Shown here one piece after another: positions 12,304 to 23,202 of a stretch of DNA of 64,000 bases. The stretch is from assembly GCA_027563935.2 (NCBI GenBank), contig CM050451.1:97429565-97493564 (forward strand), written 5' to 3'. Within the stretch, counting starts at the first letter, position 1. The number at the start of each line of letters is the position of its first letter. This stretch comes from Costus lasius. Taxonomy: Eukaryota > Streptophyta > Magnoliopsida > Zingiberales > Costaceae. The translations under genes and the position numbers were made by a program. The notes below the pieces were generated by a model that saw only the letters and a list, made by a program, of their open reading frames with translations, searched no databases and had not been told where the DNA came from.

Positions 12304-12534
12304 GTGATAAACTCACCTTCAGTCCACGGTTTCACGAAATAGAAAACCCTAGCAGCCCTTGAGCCCTCACGCATCGCCTTCGCCGAATCGCCGCCGCTGT
12401 CTGACCCACCTCACGCTTCCTCCGTTGCTCCAAAAGAGAGGCAAACACTAGAGCCAGCATGGAACGTTAATAGCCCAACCACCTCCTCTCCCCTTTTTGA
12501 TCGGCTCAGAGAGAGAGAGAGAGAGAGGAGTACG
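12304..12534 (+). other. Captured 5' leader of the ABIL gene, with (GA)n tract
   Basis: GC-richer than its surroundings, with CCCTAGCAGCCC and CGCCGAATCGCCGCCG blocks and a GA repeat at about 12508-12530, typical of a plant 5' UTR. It runs directly into the ATG at 12535. The exact left boundary of the capture cannot be seen. Confidence 0.5.
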
Positions 12535-13094
12535 ATGCAGCAATGGCAGCCGGAGAGCAGCAGCACGACCTTCGAAGAGGCCTCAATGAGGAGCAAGACC
12601 TTCGTCAAGGCGCTGCAGGTGTTTCCTCCGCTCCTCTTGGTTCCATTGCTTTGCTTCTTCATCGTCCAGAGAGGAGTTTGCTTTGAGTGTCATTTTTTTA
12701 TTATTATTTTTCTTTTTTGTTCGATCGTGTTTGGATGCTAGGGTTTTAAATGAACTATTTCGCTTCTTCTACTGCTTCTCGATGAGTTGTTTTTCTCAGC
12801 CAGTCTCCCATCGGATGATTGCTCCAATTTATACAATTCGAAAAGGTTCATATTTTGTTTGATTGGTGGAAAGTTTTTCTCCTTTTTTTTCTAACTTGAG
12901 CTGTCTTATGGTTATCACTGACTTGTGATGGTGACAAATTATTTGCCTTATCGTGGTTTTCTTTAATCAACCATGACAATAACGTTTTTTCTTATACTTT
13001 CTACGTGCAGGAACTGAAGAACCTAAGACCTCAACTTTACTCTGCTGCCTAGTACTGTGAAAAGCTTTACCTTCACAATGAGCAGAAACAAATG
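12535..13094 (+). pseudogene. ABIL: ABIL (Abl-interactor-like) gene fragment, two exons, inside a hAT element
   Basis: ABIL proteins are subunits of the plant SCAR/WAVE complex that activates ARP2/3 actin nucleation. Exon 1 (12535-12618) encodes MQQWQPESSSTTFEEAS...SKTFVKALQ and stops at a CAG/GT donor. The 392-bp intron ends TTCTACGTGCAG. Exon 2 (13011 to about 13094) continues in phase with ELKNLRPQLYSAA, a nonsense TAG at 13050-13052 where the family has Glu, then YCEK.YLH.EQKQM. This order matches the conserved N-terminus of ABIL proteins as I remember it. Only about 55 residues are present of a protein usually around 300. Retention of the intron shows capture at the DNA level. The stop and the missing remainder make it a pseudogene, although a chimeric transcript is possible. 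Confidence 0.8.
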
Positions 13095-13740
13095 TAATGT
13101 TATCTTTCCCAATGAATGCTTCTGACATTTTACTCTGATCCATGATTCTTTCAACGGAGTGTAAGGTGTAAATTTTGGGTGAACTATCTATGTTTTACTG
13201 GTTCGAATGCAAAAGATTTCAGTGTTTGCTTTCTGTTTAGACAAGTTGTAATCTAATACTTCCTTCCTCGTTTTACACGCATGATGCAGCACCCAAGTTA
13301 TTAAGCACATAATCCGTAGGGAGATAACTTAGAAGAATTAGATATGATATGCCAATGACATTGAACAAAATGGATAACAAAGAAATGACAGCACAGATGT
13401 TCTATATGTTCATTCAATTAGTATATAGTTTGAATAAGACATATATAATGAACAAAGTTTAGATCAGTGATGAACTATCATTAAGTGAACAGAACATACA
13501 ACTTTGTGATGAAATCCAGGGCAGATTTTGCAAGTGTAATTCTAACAAATTATCTGATGTTCATGAATAGAAATTTCTTTTATTGAATTTTTGAGTCTGA
13601 TCCCAGCAGTTAAGATAATATAACACAATTATGCGTCTGTGTTATACACTGGGAAACTTCAGTGTATAATTTTATTGTGTTTGAATATCATATTAGGTAT
13701 TTGATTATTTGATTTTTTTTAAACTTTTGATTGAATAATT
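13095..13740 (+). other. Probable captured ABIL intron 2 or unassigned hAT filler
   Basis: AT-rich with no frame. It follows the exon 2 boundary directly, so it may be captured intron sequence, but nothing in it proves this. It ends where the CGGGTACCC subterminal repeats begin. Confidence 0.4.
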
Positions 13741-14026
13741 TATCTTCGGGTCGGGTACCCATTTCACTATCGGGTCGGGTACCCATAAAAACCCATAAGC
13801 CTAGGCGGGTACCCGTGGTCCTTAAGTTTGATTTTATACATATATGTTTAGTCGGGTACCCGCGGGTACCCGTTTATGTACCCGTGGGTACCCGTTTATG
13901 TACCCGCGGCAGGGTCGGATTGTGAGAGATGATACCCGACCCGGGTTCGGGTAGCGGATAGTGTCCTTCGGGTCGGGTTCAGGTAGTGTGGGAAAACACG
14001 GGTACCCGACCCATTGACTATCCCTA

Positions 14027-14760
14027 GTAATTGTTATCCAACATTTTCACGCTAACAACTACTCCCAAACTCTCATATTCACAAAATCCAAATATTCATA
14101 AATCCTTAAAAGGCTTAATATTCATCAAATTCAAATATTTATAAGCCTGTAAAATATCAAATATTATCAAATTTAAATTTAAATATTCACAAGCTGGCAT
14201 TATTTATCAAATTTAAATATCCACGAGCCTTTAAAAGATTGAATATTTGTCAAATTCAAATTATAGATATTCATAAAATACAAATATCCACCTGCCCTCA
14301 AAAAGTTGAACATTTATCAAATTCAAATATCCAAAAGTACTCAAAAGGTCAAATATTTACCAAATTCAAATATCCACAATCACAAAAGGTCGGATATTTA
14401 CTAAATCCAAATATCTATAACCCAAGAAAGGTCACATGTTTATCAAAGTCAAATATCCACAAGCTCTTAAATGACTCAATATTTATTAAATTAAAAAATC
14501 CATAGGTCCTCAAAAGGTCAAATATTTGTCAAATCCAAATATCTATAAACCCTTAAAGGGCCGAATATTTGGCAAATTCAAATATTCATAAACCATCAAA
14601 AGATTAAATTTTTATCAAAATTTAAACATCCGCAAGTCCTCAAAAGATTAGATATTTATCAAATTCAAATATTCACAAATAGGATGAATATTTACCAAAT
14701 TTCAAATATTCATATACCATTAAAGACCGAATATTTCCTAAGTTCAAGCATCTATTGGTG
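14027..14760. repeat. AAATATTCAT-type degenerate minisatellite, main block
   Basis: About a dozen diverged units of roughly 55-60 bp, each with a core like AAAGGTCAAATATTTATC followed by AAATTCAAATATCCACAAGC. Chance frames rich in Lys, Ile and Asn arise from the repeat. The same family recurs at 21600-21779 and 22884-23080. Confidence 0.85.
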
Positions 14761-16247
14761 AGCCTTGTAGCGTTAAAAAATATTTCTTGCCTTACCATCT
14801 ATTAGTGAGCCTGTTGTTTAAGTACCATCACTTTGTAAGTAAATATCACAAAAATTTTATGAGATAAAAAATCTCAATCGTTTGTATAACCAAGGACACT
14901 TCAACTGACTAGATAACAACAAAGAACAAAGAGAAGATCTAGTAGCCTATATGTATAATGTTTAACTAACCCATCATTTTTCTTCATTCTTGCCTTCTTC
15001 TCTGTTGCAATCTAAAGTGGCTATGCAACTCAAGTTTGGAAATCCTATTATTAGAAAGAAGGTTGTTGTTACGACAATGCTAAAAAGTAAATACATGACC
15101 TAATTTAAAATGCTTAAGTCTAAATTAATAATAGTGAGTTCAATAAGCATCATTTACCATATTATTTTTACTCTCTCTTCCCATATGAGACTAAACTAGA
15201 GTATCTAGGTGGAATCTTGTTGAAAAGATATAAATAGTGCCTCTCACATCTTATTGTCGATGGCTTGAAATTAAAGATCAGTTATTTCATACACATCCAG
15301 GACAATCAAATGATGGCTATAGATGTATTATCCTACAGCAATCTAGATGTGTCACACATCATGGATTAAAATACTGATTTGTACTAGGCAATACAATCGA
15401 TATGTGCTGGTCCAATCTTGGACTAACTAGTACACGAAACTATGGGAGATGAGTGGAACAAAAGCAGAAGTGGAGGCAACAGGGGAAGAGAAGCTGTGGA
15501 GGTGATGGAAACGGCTACTTGCCCGGAGCTGAGGAGGTGGAGGCATAGTGGAGGCATCACATGGAGTAGCAGCAACCTTACTTACTCACCTGGAGCTCAC
15601 ACATGTTGCTCACTAGCTCACCTTCTCGCACTCTCTGGCTCACTTGCTCTCCTCTTCCTCTCTAACGGCAAAAGTAGAGGCAAAGCACTTAAGAGGGGCA
15701 AAGGTAGTGTTACAACCCGTTTAGTAAGCAAATATCTAGCATGGACTAAACTGGGTATTACAATCTCCCCCATTTATGACTTAAAATCCTCGTCAAGGAG
15801 GAGATTTAACACATGCTATGCAAAATATTCATCAACTTAGCAAGGAGGAGATTTAACACATGTCACGCAAAATATTCATCAACTTAGTAAGCAAACATAC
15901 TGGGGTATTACAATCTCCCCCACTTATGACTTGATGTCTTCGTCAAGGGGGAAATTTAACACATGTCCCAAAAGGTCAGCCTAATGGGATTTGCTCTAAT
16001 ATCATATGTCGCAAACTATTCATCAACTTTTTTTTGCCATTCATCAACTTGGTAAGCCTAATATGATAATATGACCTAATTTATTAAAATCCTTAATCCC
16101 AAATTAACAATAATAAGCCCACTAAGCATTATATACTATACTGCCTTTTCTTACACTTCGAATGTGGGATAGATGGAGCAAAAGATATATTGTGTTTTCT
16201 CCCTACATCATATTGTGTTTTCTCTTCACACTTATGTCAATACCGAC
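14761..16247. other. Spacer with an LTR-junction-like duplication near 15.7-16.0 kb
   Basis: No gene. Two stretches read GGGTATTACAATCTCCCCC (about 15752 and 15903) followed by TATGACTT and CGTCAAGG. This looks like an LTR end plus a polypurine tract of a minus-strand LTR element, duplicated locally. No matching second LTR or primer site was found, so it is a remnant at best. Confidence 0.4.
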
Positions 16248-16629
16248 CAGTGTTATCAATAGCGGATCACGGAAAATAGCGGAAAGCTAAAAATCCGCAA
16301 TATGATATAGCGGATTGCGTTGCGGGCAAATAGCGGAAGTCACATAATGTTTAAAATATATATTATACACATAAAAAATTAAGTATAACGTTTGAAATAT
16401 ATGTTACATACCTAATAAATTAAGATGCATAAAAATAAAATAAATCATATAAAGAAAGATCACACAGTACCAACTCAATTCAAGTCATAATTTTATTTTT
16501 TAAAATTTAAAAATATTATAATGTGGTCTTATCCGTTATAGCGGTGCTATAGCGTTTCATAGCGGATTGCTCAAAAACCGCTATGGAAAAACGCTATAGC
16601 ACCGCTATTGCGGCTATTTAATAACATTG
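16248..16629. mobile_element. hAT-type MITE, 382 bp
   Basis: The left end CAGTGTTATCAATAGCGG and the right end (inward, other strand) CAATGTTATTAAATAGCCG form an imperfect TIR. A perfect 8-bp target duplication ATACCGAC flanks the element at 16240-16247 and 16630-16637. The interior holds multiple ATAGCGG/CCGCTAT motifs near both ends and AT-rich filler. No coding capacity. Confidence 0.88.
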
Positions 16630-16639
16630 ATACCGACTA

Positions 16640-18125
16640 GTACATATTGGTCTAAGCATGGACCCATATGCTCGGACGGGGTATTTAAACCTTGCTACAC
16701 ATATGCATTTGGTTGCTACTAATAAAGTCATGATGTCCCCTAGAGATTAAATTCAAAATGTCTTAAGATAATCCAATTTTATAGCAAAAGTCAAGCTTTT
16801 TTTTCCTTCAACTAATTTGGATGACATCATCAAAACTAAAATATTGGAGTGAGTTATTAGAAGGGACAAAGAACAAAAAAAAAATAGTTCAAGAAAGTAT
16901 TCCTCATAATTTATTTGAAATCAAGTATAACATATAGAATACTTAGTCCAATCATCAACAGTTGAAGTAATGATACTGCAACCAATATATGGTATGAACT
17001 AAGTAAAGAATCACATTTGTAGTGATATGGCAATGAGTGAGACTTGGTATGACAAGCATTAATCCACCTCATACCTATCTCTGATGGGAAATTGACCACC
17101 CACTAGACTGACTCCCACTCTCATCCTATTTTTAATTAAAAAATAAAAAATAAAAAAAATATTTTAATTAAAATAAAATAATGAGGGTTATAATGATATA
17201 TAAATTATATATTCAAAATCCCCATACCTGACGTCGCCCCACATGTGATGAATTTTTCATAAACCCAACCCAAAACCTCGTCAAATCATATTTTTCCTAT
17301 TGAAGTCAGGTCAGGGTAGGTTCGGGTTATTTTGCTAGCATTATGAGGATGTAGATGATGAAGCAAACATAATTAGAAAATCATTGGTGGCAAAGCTGGG
17401 TAAAGGCATTTAAGACATTAAGTAGTCAATTAGACTATAGATAATAATAGATGACTGTGGTTTGACCCAAAGGACTAAATGTTTCATGCAAATAGTGAAA
17501 AGTCGTACCACATTGTCCAAATATAATTCTCTCAATTTGTCAAGTTACAAATTGAAAAATGATATCTAAAAGATAATTGGTATTCATCCATGAAGCTAAA
17601 TGTTCATTGATTAAAGCATAATGGTATTGTAATATGTCGATAAACTTTAAAGACTTGTGCAAGAAGGCGAAACTACCAATAGTGCAATTTGTAAAGTAAC
17701 CCTATGCCAGCTTAAGCTTCATCTTACTGTGTATTGAGAAGAACAAATCTCAGGTACTGTTAATCCTCTTATTCTACCATGATAAATCATGTTATGTGAA
17801 TTATCTAAGTTTTCTTTTCTTTCAATACTATAGTTTTTTTTTCTTTCAATACGAACATAATGACACTAATTTGGGACCAAATAAAATTGATGCATGGCAT
17901 ACAATCTCGGGTCTGGATCTGCATCAATAAAACTTCTAGTACGTTTTCATATATTTTATAAAGAAACAAGTACTGCAAATCAAACAACAACAGTGTACAA
18001 TTTGTTGACGCACACAAAACTGCCACAGAAAAGCACTGCTGACACCAAAATTAGAGTAGGATAGAATAGCACACATTTATCAAACTATCAAACTACGAAG
18101 CAAAATCAGAATCTGAAAAATGAAA
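16640..18125. other. AT-rich spacer, no gene seen
   Basis: No frame, RNA gene or mobile element end recognised. Confidence 0.5.
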
Positions 18126-18400
18126 CTTACTTGCAGATTTTGGGGCAAAAACACAGCCCTAATCGAGCGTCGGACGGTTGGCAGGACAGCGACGGCAACA
18201 GGGACAGAGGCAACGGCAACGCTGACGGCGACGATGAAAAGGCGGCAACGAGAGGCTTACTTGCAGATTTTGGGGCAAAAACGAAGCCCTAATCGAGCGT
18301 CGGACGATTGGAAAGACAGCGACGGCAACAGGGACAGAGGCGACTGCAACGTTGACGGCGACGACGAGAGGCGAGAGGCGACGATGAAAAGGCGGCAATG
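18126..18400. repeat. Tandem duplication of a 130-bp GC-rich unit
   Basis: CTTACTTGCAGATTTTGGGG begins at 18126 and again at 18256, followed in both by CCCTAATCGAGCGTCGGACG and then ACAGCGACGGCAACAGGGAC. The copies then dissolve into GGCGACGA/GAGAGGCG simple repeats up to about 18470. Confidence 0.85.
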
Positions 18401-18529
18401 AGAGGCGAGAGGCGACGTTGAAGAAAAGATCGCGACGAGAGGCGAGAGGCGGCAACGAGAAAGGTGAGAGGAGATGGGAGAGACGGTGAACATGCGGCAA
18501 GAGGTAAAAGGAGCGAGGCACGGGTTGAA

Positions 18530-18640
18530 AATACGCTCAATTTCTAAACCCTATATTTTTCATTTTACTTCCCTTCCTTTTTCCCTCCTTCCAATTTTTT
18601 ATTTATTTCTTTCTCATTTTCTTTCTATTAAACACAGAGT
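18530..18640. mobile_element. MITE end related to the element at 10979-11549
   Basis: A pyrimidine-rich run ending TTCTATTAAACACAGAG resembles the right terminus of the MITE at 11549 (TCCTACTAAACACAGC). No matching left end was located, so this is a lone terminus or coincidental similarity. Confidence 0.35.
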
Positions 18641-18779
18641 TCAAGGTTTACGGGGGCAAGGTGGAGAGGATGCTTATTATGCTTTCTTAGAGAAAAAAAA
18701 AAAGAAAGAAGAAAAATACGTGAAAAGAAAAAAAAACTATACTCACGTGAATATCGTGTGACAACGATTGAGAGAAGAG

Positions 18780-19260
18780 ATCGAAGGTAGTTGTCGGCGC
18801 TCGTAGCGAAGGCAGCCGCCTGTGCTCATGAAGGCAAAGGCGAAGGCGACAGTCGATGGTCGTGCTCACGGCAGCGAAGGCGGCAGTCGGCACTTTGTTC
18901 TCGCGATGAAGGCAAAGGCAGCAGCAACAAGGCAAAGGCGGTAGAGGCAAAGGGAGCAGCAACGAGGCGGGCGATGACTGTATCGGCAAAGGGAGGGCAG
19001 GGTGGGGGCAAATGTAGCAGCAGCGGGGCGAAGGCGGTAGCGGTGAAGGGAGCAGCGAAGGGAGGGGTGGGGCGAAGGCAGTAGTAGCGGGGTGGGGCAA
19101 AAGCGTCAGCTCGCGCTTAAGGCGAAGGGAGACTCGTAGCTGCAAGCATCGGCGAGGGCGAGGCACGGGGAGAAGGAGAGGTGGAGGCGAGGCACGGGAG
19201 GTAGGAGGATGGGGTGGGGAGTGGGCGGTGACGGTGACTAGGTGAGCAATGCACGCGACT
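18780..19260. repeat. GC-rich, purine-biased low-complexity DNA
   Basis: Imperfect repeats of GGCAAAGGCG, GGCGAAGGCAG and AGCAGCAACG dominate. They create a 236-codon Pro/Leu/Ser-rich frame on the minus strand and smaller frames on the plus strand. The composition explains these frames, and I do not call a gene. Confidence 0.6.
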
Positions 19261-19879
19261 AGGTGAGCAAGGATGCTAGATTTTTGGTTAAAAAAGGAGA
19301 AAAGTATCTCACTTTTCTTTCCCTTCAAATCAATCATTCCAATAAAAATAGAAAAAAAAAAAGATTTCTGTCCCTTCTCCCTAGTTTTCCCTCCCAAAAA
19401 AATGCGCCCACTGTCATCATCGATGCCATGATACTCAAAGCAATCTAATTATGGAACATATCTATCTTAGTAGAATATACTTAGAGTTTCATAGTCTCCT
19501 CATTTTCTCTAATCATTTTCCATAACCAAATCAGGATTAGCATCAACTTCTTGAAACTCATGGCAAATTATGCTCTCCTGATTCTCTCCCATAGTCGGCG
19601 ATGCCAGTCTCCCATTCCTTACTCCACCATACAATGCAAGTCCCTCTCTATCTTCAGCTCATGGCGATAGATTTGTTGCCGAACAAGCGACGATGGTGGA
19701 TGTGACCACAATGAAGAAGCGATGACGACGGTTGGTCAGTAGAGACAGAGGTGGTTAACGGTCGGCAAAGATGATGGATCGTTGGTTGAGGGCAAGCGGG
19801 AAGAGCAGCAAACAATGGGTTACAGTGCACGAGCTTCTGATTCCCAGAGAAGTGTTACACACTAGCACGGCTTACCAAT
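19261..19879. other. Spacer, no gene seen
   Basis: Contains T-rich and A-rich runs and a short GC-richer stretch near 19680-19830. No protein similarity was recognised. Confidence 0.4.
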
Positions 19880-21430
19880 ATAGTAAAAAGATATTGTTCT
19901 CACATGGACAAGTTGCAATTACTAATTAATCGCTTAATCAATAGCTAGACAAACTAAATTTTGTTCAAATGCAAAGTAATACAAGATGAACTAAACTAAT
20001 AGATCGAATTTGTTACTAAACAAGAGATATGAGTTAAATGTATTTCAAGATAATTAAGGACACTGGGGTTCATCACAATGATGGGTCTAAAATTTGAACA
20101 AAATAATAACATTGTAATTGATCTAAAATCTTCAAGGATTTATCCGTAAGTATAGGTTACCCCCTTCTAGTAGTATAACCCAGTATCTATTCAGAATGGT
20201 CTCCTACTTTCGTGGCTTACCAAACTAAATAGATCCAATGAACACAAAGATAAACTAAATGTTCTCGAGCGAATTCTAACTACTTTTGTGATAGAATAAT
20301 GTGAGTCTAATCTAAGAAGTTCCAACATCGCGATTCACATTTCAATTCTTCTCGCGACATTATAAACATGTAAAAACTTAGCCAAAGTATATACAAGCAA
20401 ATATTATAACAAAAATAGATCATAAGAACACTGATATTATAAGTCAAATAACATATCGAAATAGAAGATTGCACCCTAAATCCTGCATAAGAAGGCTTAA
20501 GCAGCCATAATAGTTCTATTCAGCACAATCTTTTCTCGAATCAAAGTTCCAAAGAAAATATAGGTAAAAAGAAGACTAATAAGGGAGGAAACAACAAACT
20601 AATCCTCTCAAGATAGATGAGAGAATGCCTGCAATTTCGCTAGTAAAAATCCCCTTCTCGTCATCACCCTTTCCTTGTCAACACTCCCTCATTTTTCTCT
20701 TGTTGGAGAGCCCCCTTTTTTCACCCCAAATCGGTTCTTTTATCCATAGGAAGGTGTCACTTAAGATTCCCCACGAAATCCCCAAGAAAACCCTTCAATT
20801 TTCATGTGAAATGAGCTAAAATTCATGTTCAGCAAACTGTGTCACAGTCGTGACATTCGTTAGGGCTAGGCTGTGATATGTTATGTAGTATTATGGAAAA
20901 TTAATCATGGTCATGATGTTGGTCATAGGCAGGCCGTGATGTGTATCATGACTATGAAATTGGTCATGTTTGGGCTGTGAACTCTTCTATGAATTTTTGA
21001 CATGTTGATCATGGCCATGAAGTTGGTCACAGGCAGGCCATGATCGTCTCGGTGAAAAACTTGTTAACTTTTGGTTCAAACTCATTATAGCCATGATGAT
21101 CATCATGGTTCAGCTATAAAAAAGTTATTCTCAAAATGCTCATCATGGCCGTGAAGCTCGTTAAGGTCTGATCATGATTAATACAGAAAACTCCGTTTGA
21201 CTTCAAATTTGCTGTGCCGACTTATATCTTCATTCTAATCACTTGATGGCCTTAGAATTGTCAAATAAGCTCTAGAAATGAGTGATTTCACTTGAAATTA
21301 AAAAAGACAAAAAAAAGTGAAGATTCCAAACAAAGTAAGTAATTAAGTATGATTATACTATAAAAACAATAGAATATGTCTTATTTTGAGATAAAACATA
21401 TCATAAAACATTACCAAAATACAAAGCATT
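19880..21430 (-). mobile_element. Decayed LTR of the Athila-like superfamily
   Basis: Carries the same series of landmarks, in the same order, as the minus-strand LTRs at 56357 and 58368: CTCCTACTTTCGTGGCTTACC (about 20201), a relative of the TCGCGATTCACATTTC block (about 20328), an array of CATGGYCATGA/GGCCGTGAT palindrome-like motifs (20830-21190), and GTGAAGATTCCAAACAAAG (about 21317). Terminal TG/CA ends and a TSD are no longer visible, so boundaries are approximate. This is an old copy. Confidence 0.6.
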
Positions 21431-21599
21431 AGGAAGCATGTAAATTTCAGTTTCTTTTGGGCAGCTAAAATTTCATTGTTGCGCCTAGCTAGTCAGCCTC
21501 AAACATTGCTCCTATATGTTGCTTCTACTAGCCATGCCCACAAAAATAGGCAAGCAACAACCCCAAACAAAGCCCTAGTCAACTTCAGATTGAATGAAT

Positions 21600-21779
21600 T
21601 TTGATTTAAAATTTGAATTCACTTCCAAAATTTAAATATTCACAAGCCATAAATCTGAATATTTGTCAAAATTTAAATATTTACAACTCATAAAGTCAAA
21701 TATTTGTCAAATTCAAAGATTCACAAGCCATCAAGGCCAAACATTTAGCAAATTCAAATTTATATATTCACAATCCTTT
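21600..21779. repeat. AAATATTCAT-type minisatellite, left of the solo LTR
   Basis: Units such as AAATTTAAATATTCACAAGC. The array is interrupted at 21780 by the solo LTR and resumes at 22884. Confidence 0.8.
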
Positions 21780-22883
21780 TGATGTCTCGTATTTATATAG
21801 TCCTTTTAACTACTATTTCCTAGTAAATCGAGATGTATTTTCATACTTCTACAGCTCTTTCCAGCTTATTTCACTAACTTTCTTCAGAAGCTTCACTATT
21901 TGTCATATTTGTTAAATACAGGACAATTCACTCATTTCTAGAGCTATACGGATGCACAATCACATACCCGAGTGAATCCGAATTCATGACAAGAAATTTA
22001 ACTTCAGACAAGAGCTAGAATTCACCCGCATTCAGCATTTACTATCAGCTATAGAGACACATGCCAGCTAAATAGGACACACGCCATCAACATTCATGAA
22101 CAAACATTAATGAGGAGACATTCATGAATGTAGATTTATTAAAAGATGTTCATGAATGACGCCACCTTGAAAAAGCACCATGAGGAGGCACCTTGAAGAG
22201 GCACCATGAAGAGGCACCTAGAAGACTATAAGAGAGATGAGTTCTCTCTTGAAAAGGGGGGAGGTCGAAGGCAAGGAGAGGATTACGCTAAAGGTCTCAA
22301 GGATTGGTTCCAAGGCGAGAAAATAACATTCCAAAGAGAGAAAGGCGACATCAAGGGAGGAGAGAAGGAGTTTGTCTTAGTTCTTTTCTCTTCTCTACTT
22401 TGTTCTGTTTCCTTTACATCTTAATCATAAGTCTTGTACTTGTAGTAACCATGTGTGTATTAGCGTAAAACCTCTATCGGGATTCGGGCGTAGCTCGTCT
22501 TTTTGATTTACAAGTATTAATGTTAAGAATTGCTTTCCGATATATCTTTTGAGGCCATTTGATCTAGATTTATTTCATTCGTGTTTATCAATTTTCGGCC
22601 GGATTGATTTTTACCTTTGTTGATTGTGGTAACAACTGAGAGGTGAATCACAATCAACACATTCTCCTTGATCAATCTTGTGTGCTCTATTACAAGAGTC
22701 ATAGAGTTCACTTGGGGAATCACGGTGTCCTGTCTCACACGATCTACCTCTGCTTAGTCCACCGCGAGAGTAGGAGACTAACTAAGTAGATTGTGGAGTT
22801 GTCCACCGTGAGAGTAGGAGACTAACTCAGTTGTTGAGTCGCACACCCGAGAGGGGCCGTGCGCTTGCAGATATTGTGCAACA
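21780..22883 (+). mobile_element. Solo LTR (1104 bp), Athila-like superfamily
   Basis: Starts TGATGTCTCGTATTTAT and ends TATTGTGCAACA. A perfect 5-bp TSD, CCTTT, is at 21775-21779 and 22884-22888. There is no interior, so it arose by LTR-LTR recombination. It shares its whole length with the LTR at 26994-28441 except for about 260 bp missing between GAGAGGGGC and CGTGCGCTTGC. It contains GAGAGGTGAATCACAATC (about 22638) and two copies of GAGAGTAGGAGACTAACT (about 22767, 22810), landmarks shared with the other LTRs in the window. The ORF at 22206-22424 is not supported. Confidence 0.92.
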
Positions 22884-23080
22884 CCTTTAAAAGGATATTT
22901 ATCAAATTTAATATCCATAAGCTCTCAAAATGTTGAATGTTTATCAAATTCAAATATTCATAAGTCCTCTAAAAGTTGGATATTCATTATGCTCAAATAT
23001 TCATAAGCCCTCCAAAAGTTGGATATTTATCAAATTCAAATATCCATAAGCTTTCCAAAAGATCATATATTCATCAAAGT
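22884..23080. repeat. AAATATTCAT-type minisatellite, right of the solo LTR
   Basis: About four units with a core like AAAAGTTGGATATTTATC. The copia element that follows (LTR from 23081) also inserted into this array. Confidence 0.85.
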
Positions 23081-23194
23081 TGAAAAGAACATAACACAAC
23101 TTGTTATTCATTTGTTAGGGTTACATAGTAACATAGATAGTGTAAGAGGGTTGGAACCCAAACCCGATAAGCTAATAAACCATAATTGCTAACA
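23081..23194 (-). repeat. Probable 3' LTR of copia element D (114 bp)
   Basis: The plus strand runs TGAAAAGAACATAAC...ATTGCTAACA with TG...CA ends. It is followed directly by CTCCCCCCTCAAG, the complement of a polypurine tract. The left boundary rests only on the TG and the end of the minisatellite; no second LTR is available for comparison. Confidence 0.6.
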
Positions 23195-23202
23195 CTCCCC
23201 CC

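Larger units (their letters stand above)
12054..14026. mobile_element. Non-autonomous hAT element carrying captured gene sequence (Pack-type)
   Basis: The ends TAGGGATGTCAATTGG and (from the other end, inward) TAGGGATAGTCAATGGG form a short imperfect TIR. A perfect 8-bp target duplication, GTAATTGT, is at 12046-12053 and 14027-14034; TIRs plus 8-bp TSD are diagnostic of hAT. Both subterminal regions (about 12070-12230 and 13745-14010) are packed with CGGGTACCCG and CGGGTCGGG motifs, like the subterminal repeats that hAT transposases bind. No transposase frame is present. The interior contains 5' leader, exon 1, intron 1 and exon 2 of an ABIL gene in plus orientation. Confidence 0.9.

Noticed and set aside
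14050..14760. Regularly spaced repeats, considered as a CRISPR array
   Set aside because: The units are diverged along their whole length with no unique spacers, and the genome is a plant's. It is a minisatellite.
18687..19397. 236-codon minus-strand frame rich in Pro, Leu and Ser
   Set aside because: It is produced by low-complexity GC-rich repeats with A/T-rich ends; no domain or splice structure.
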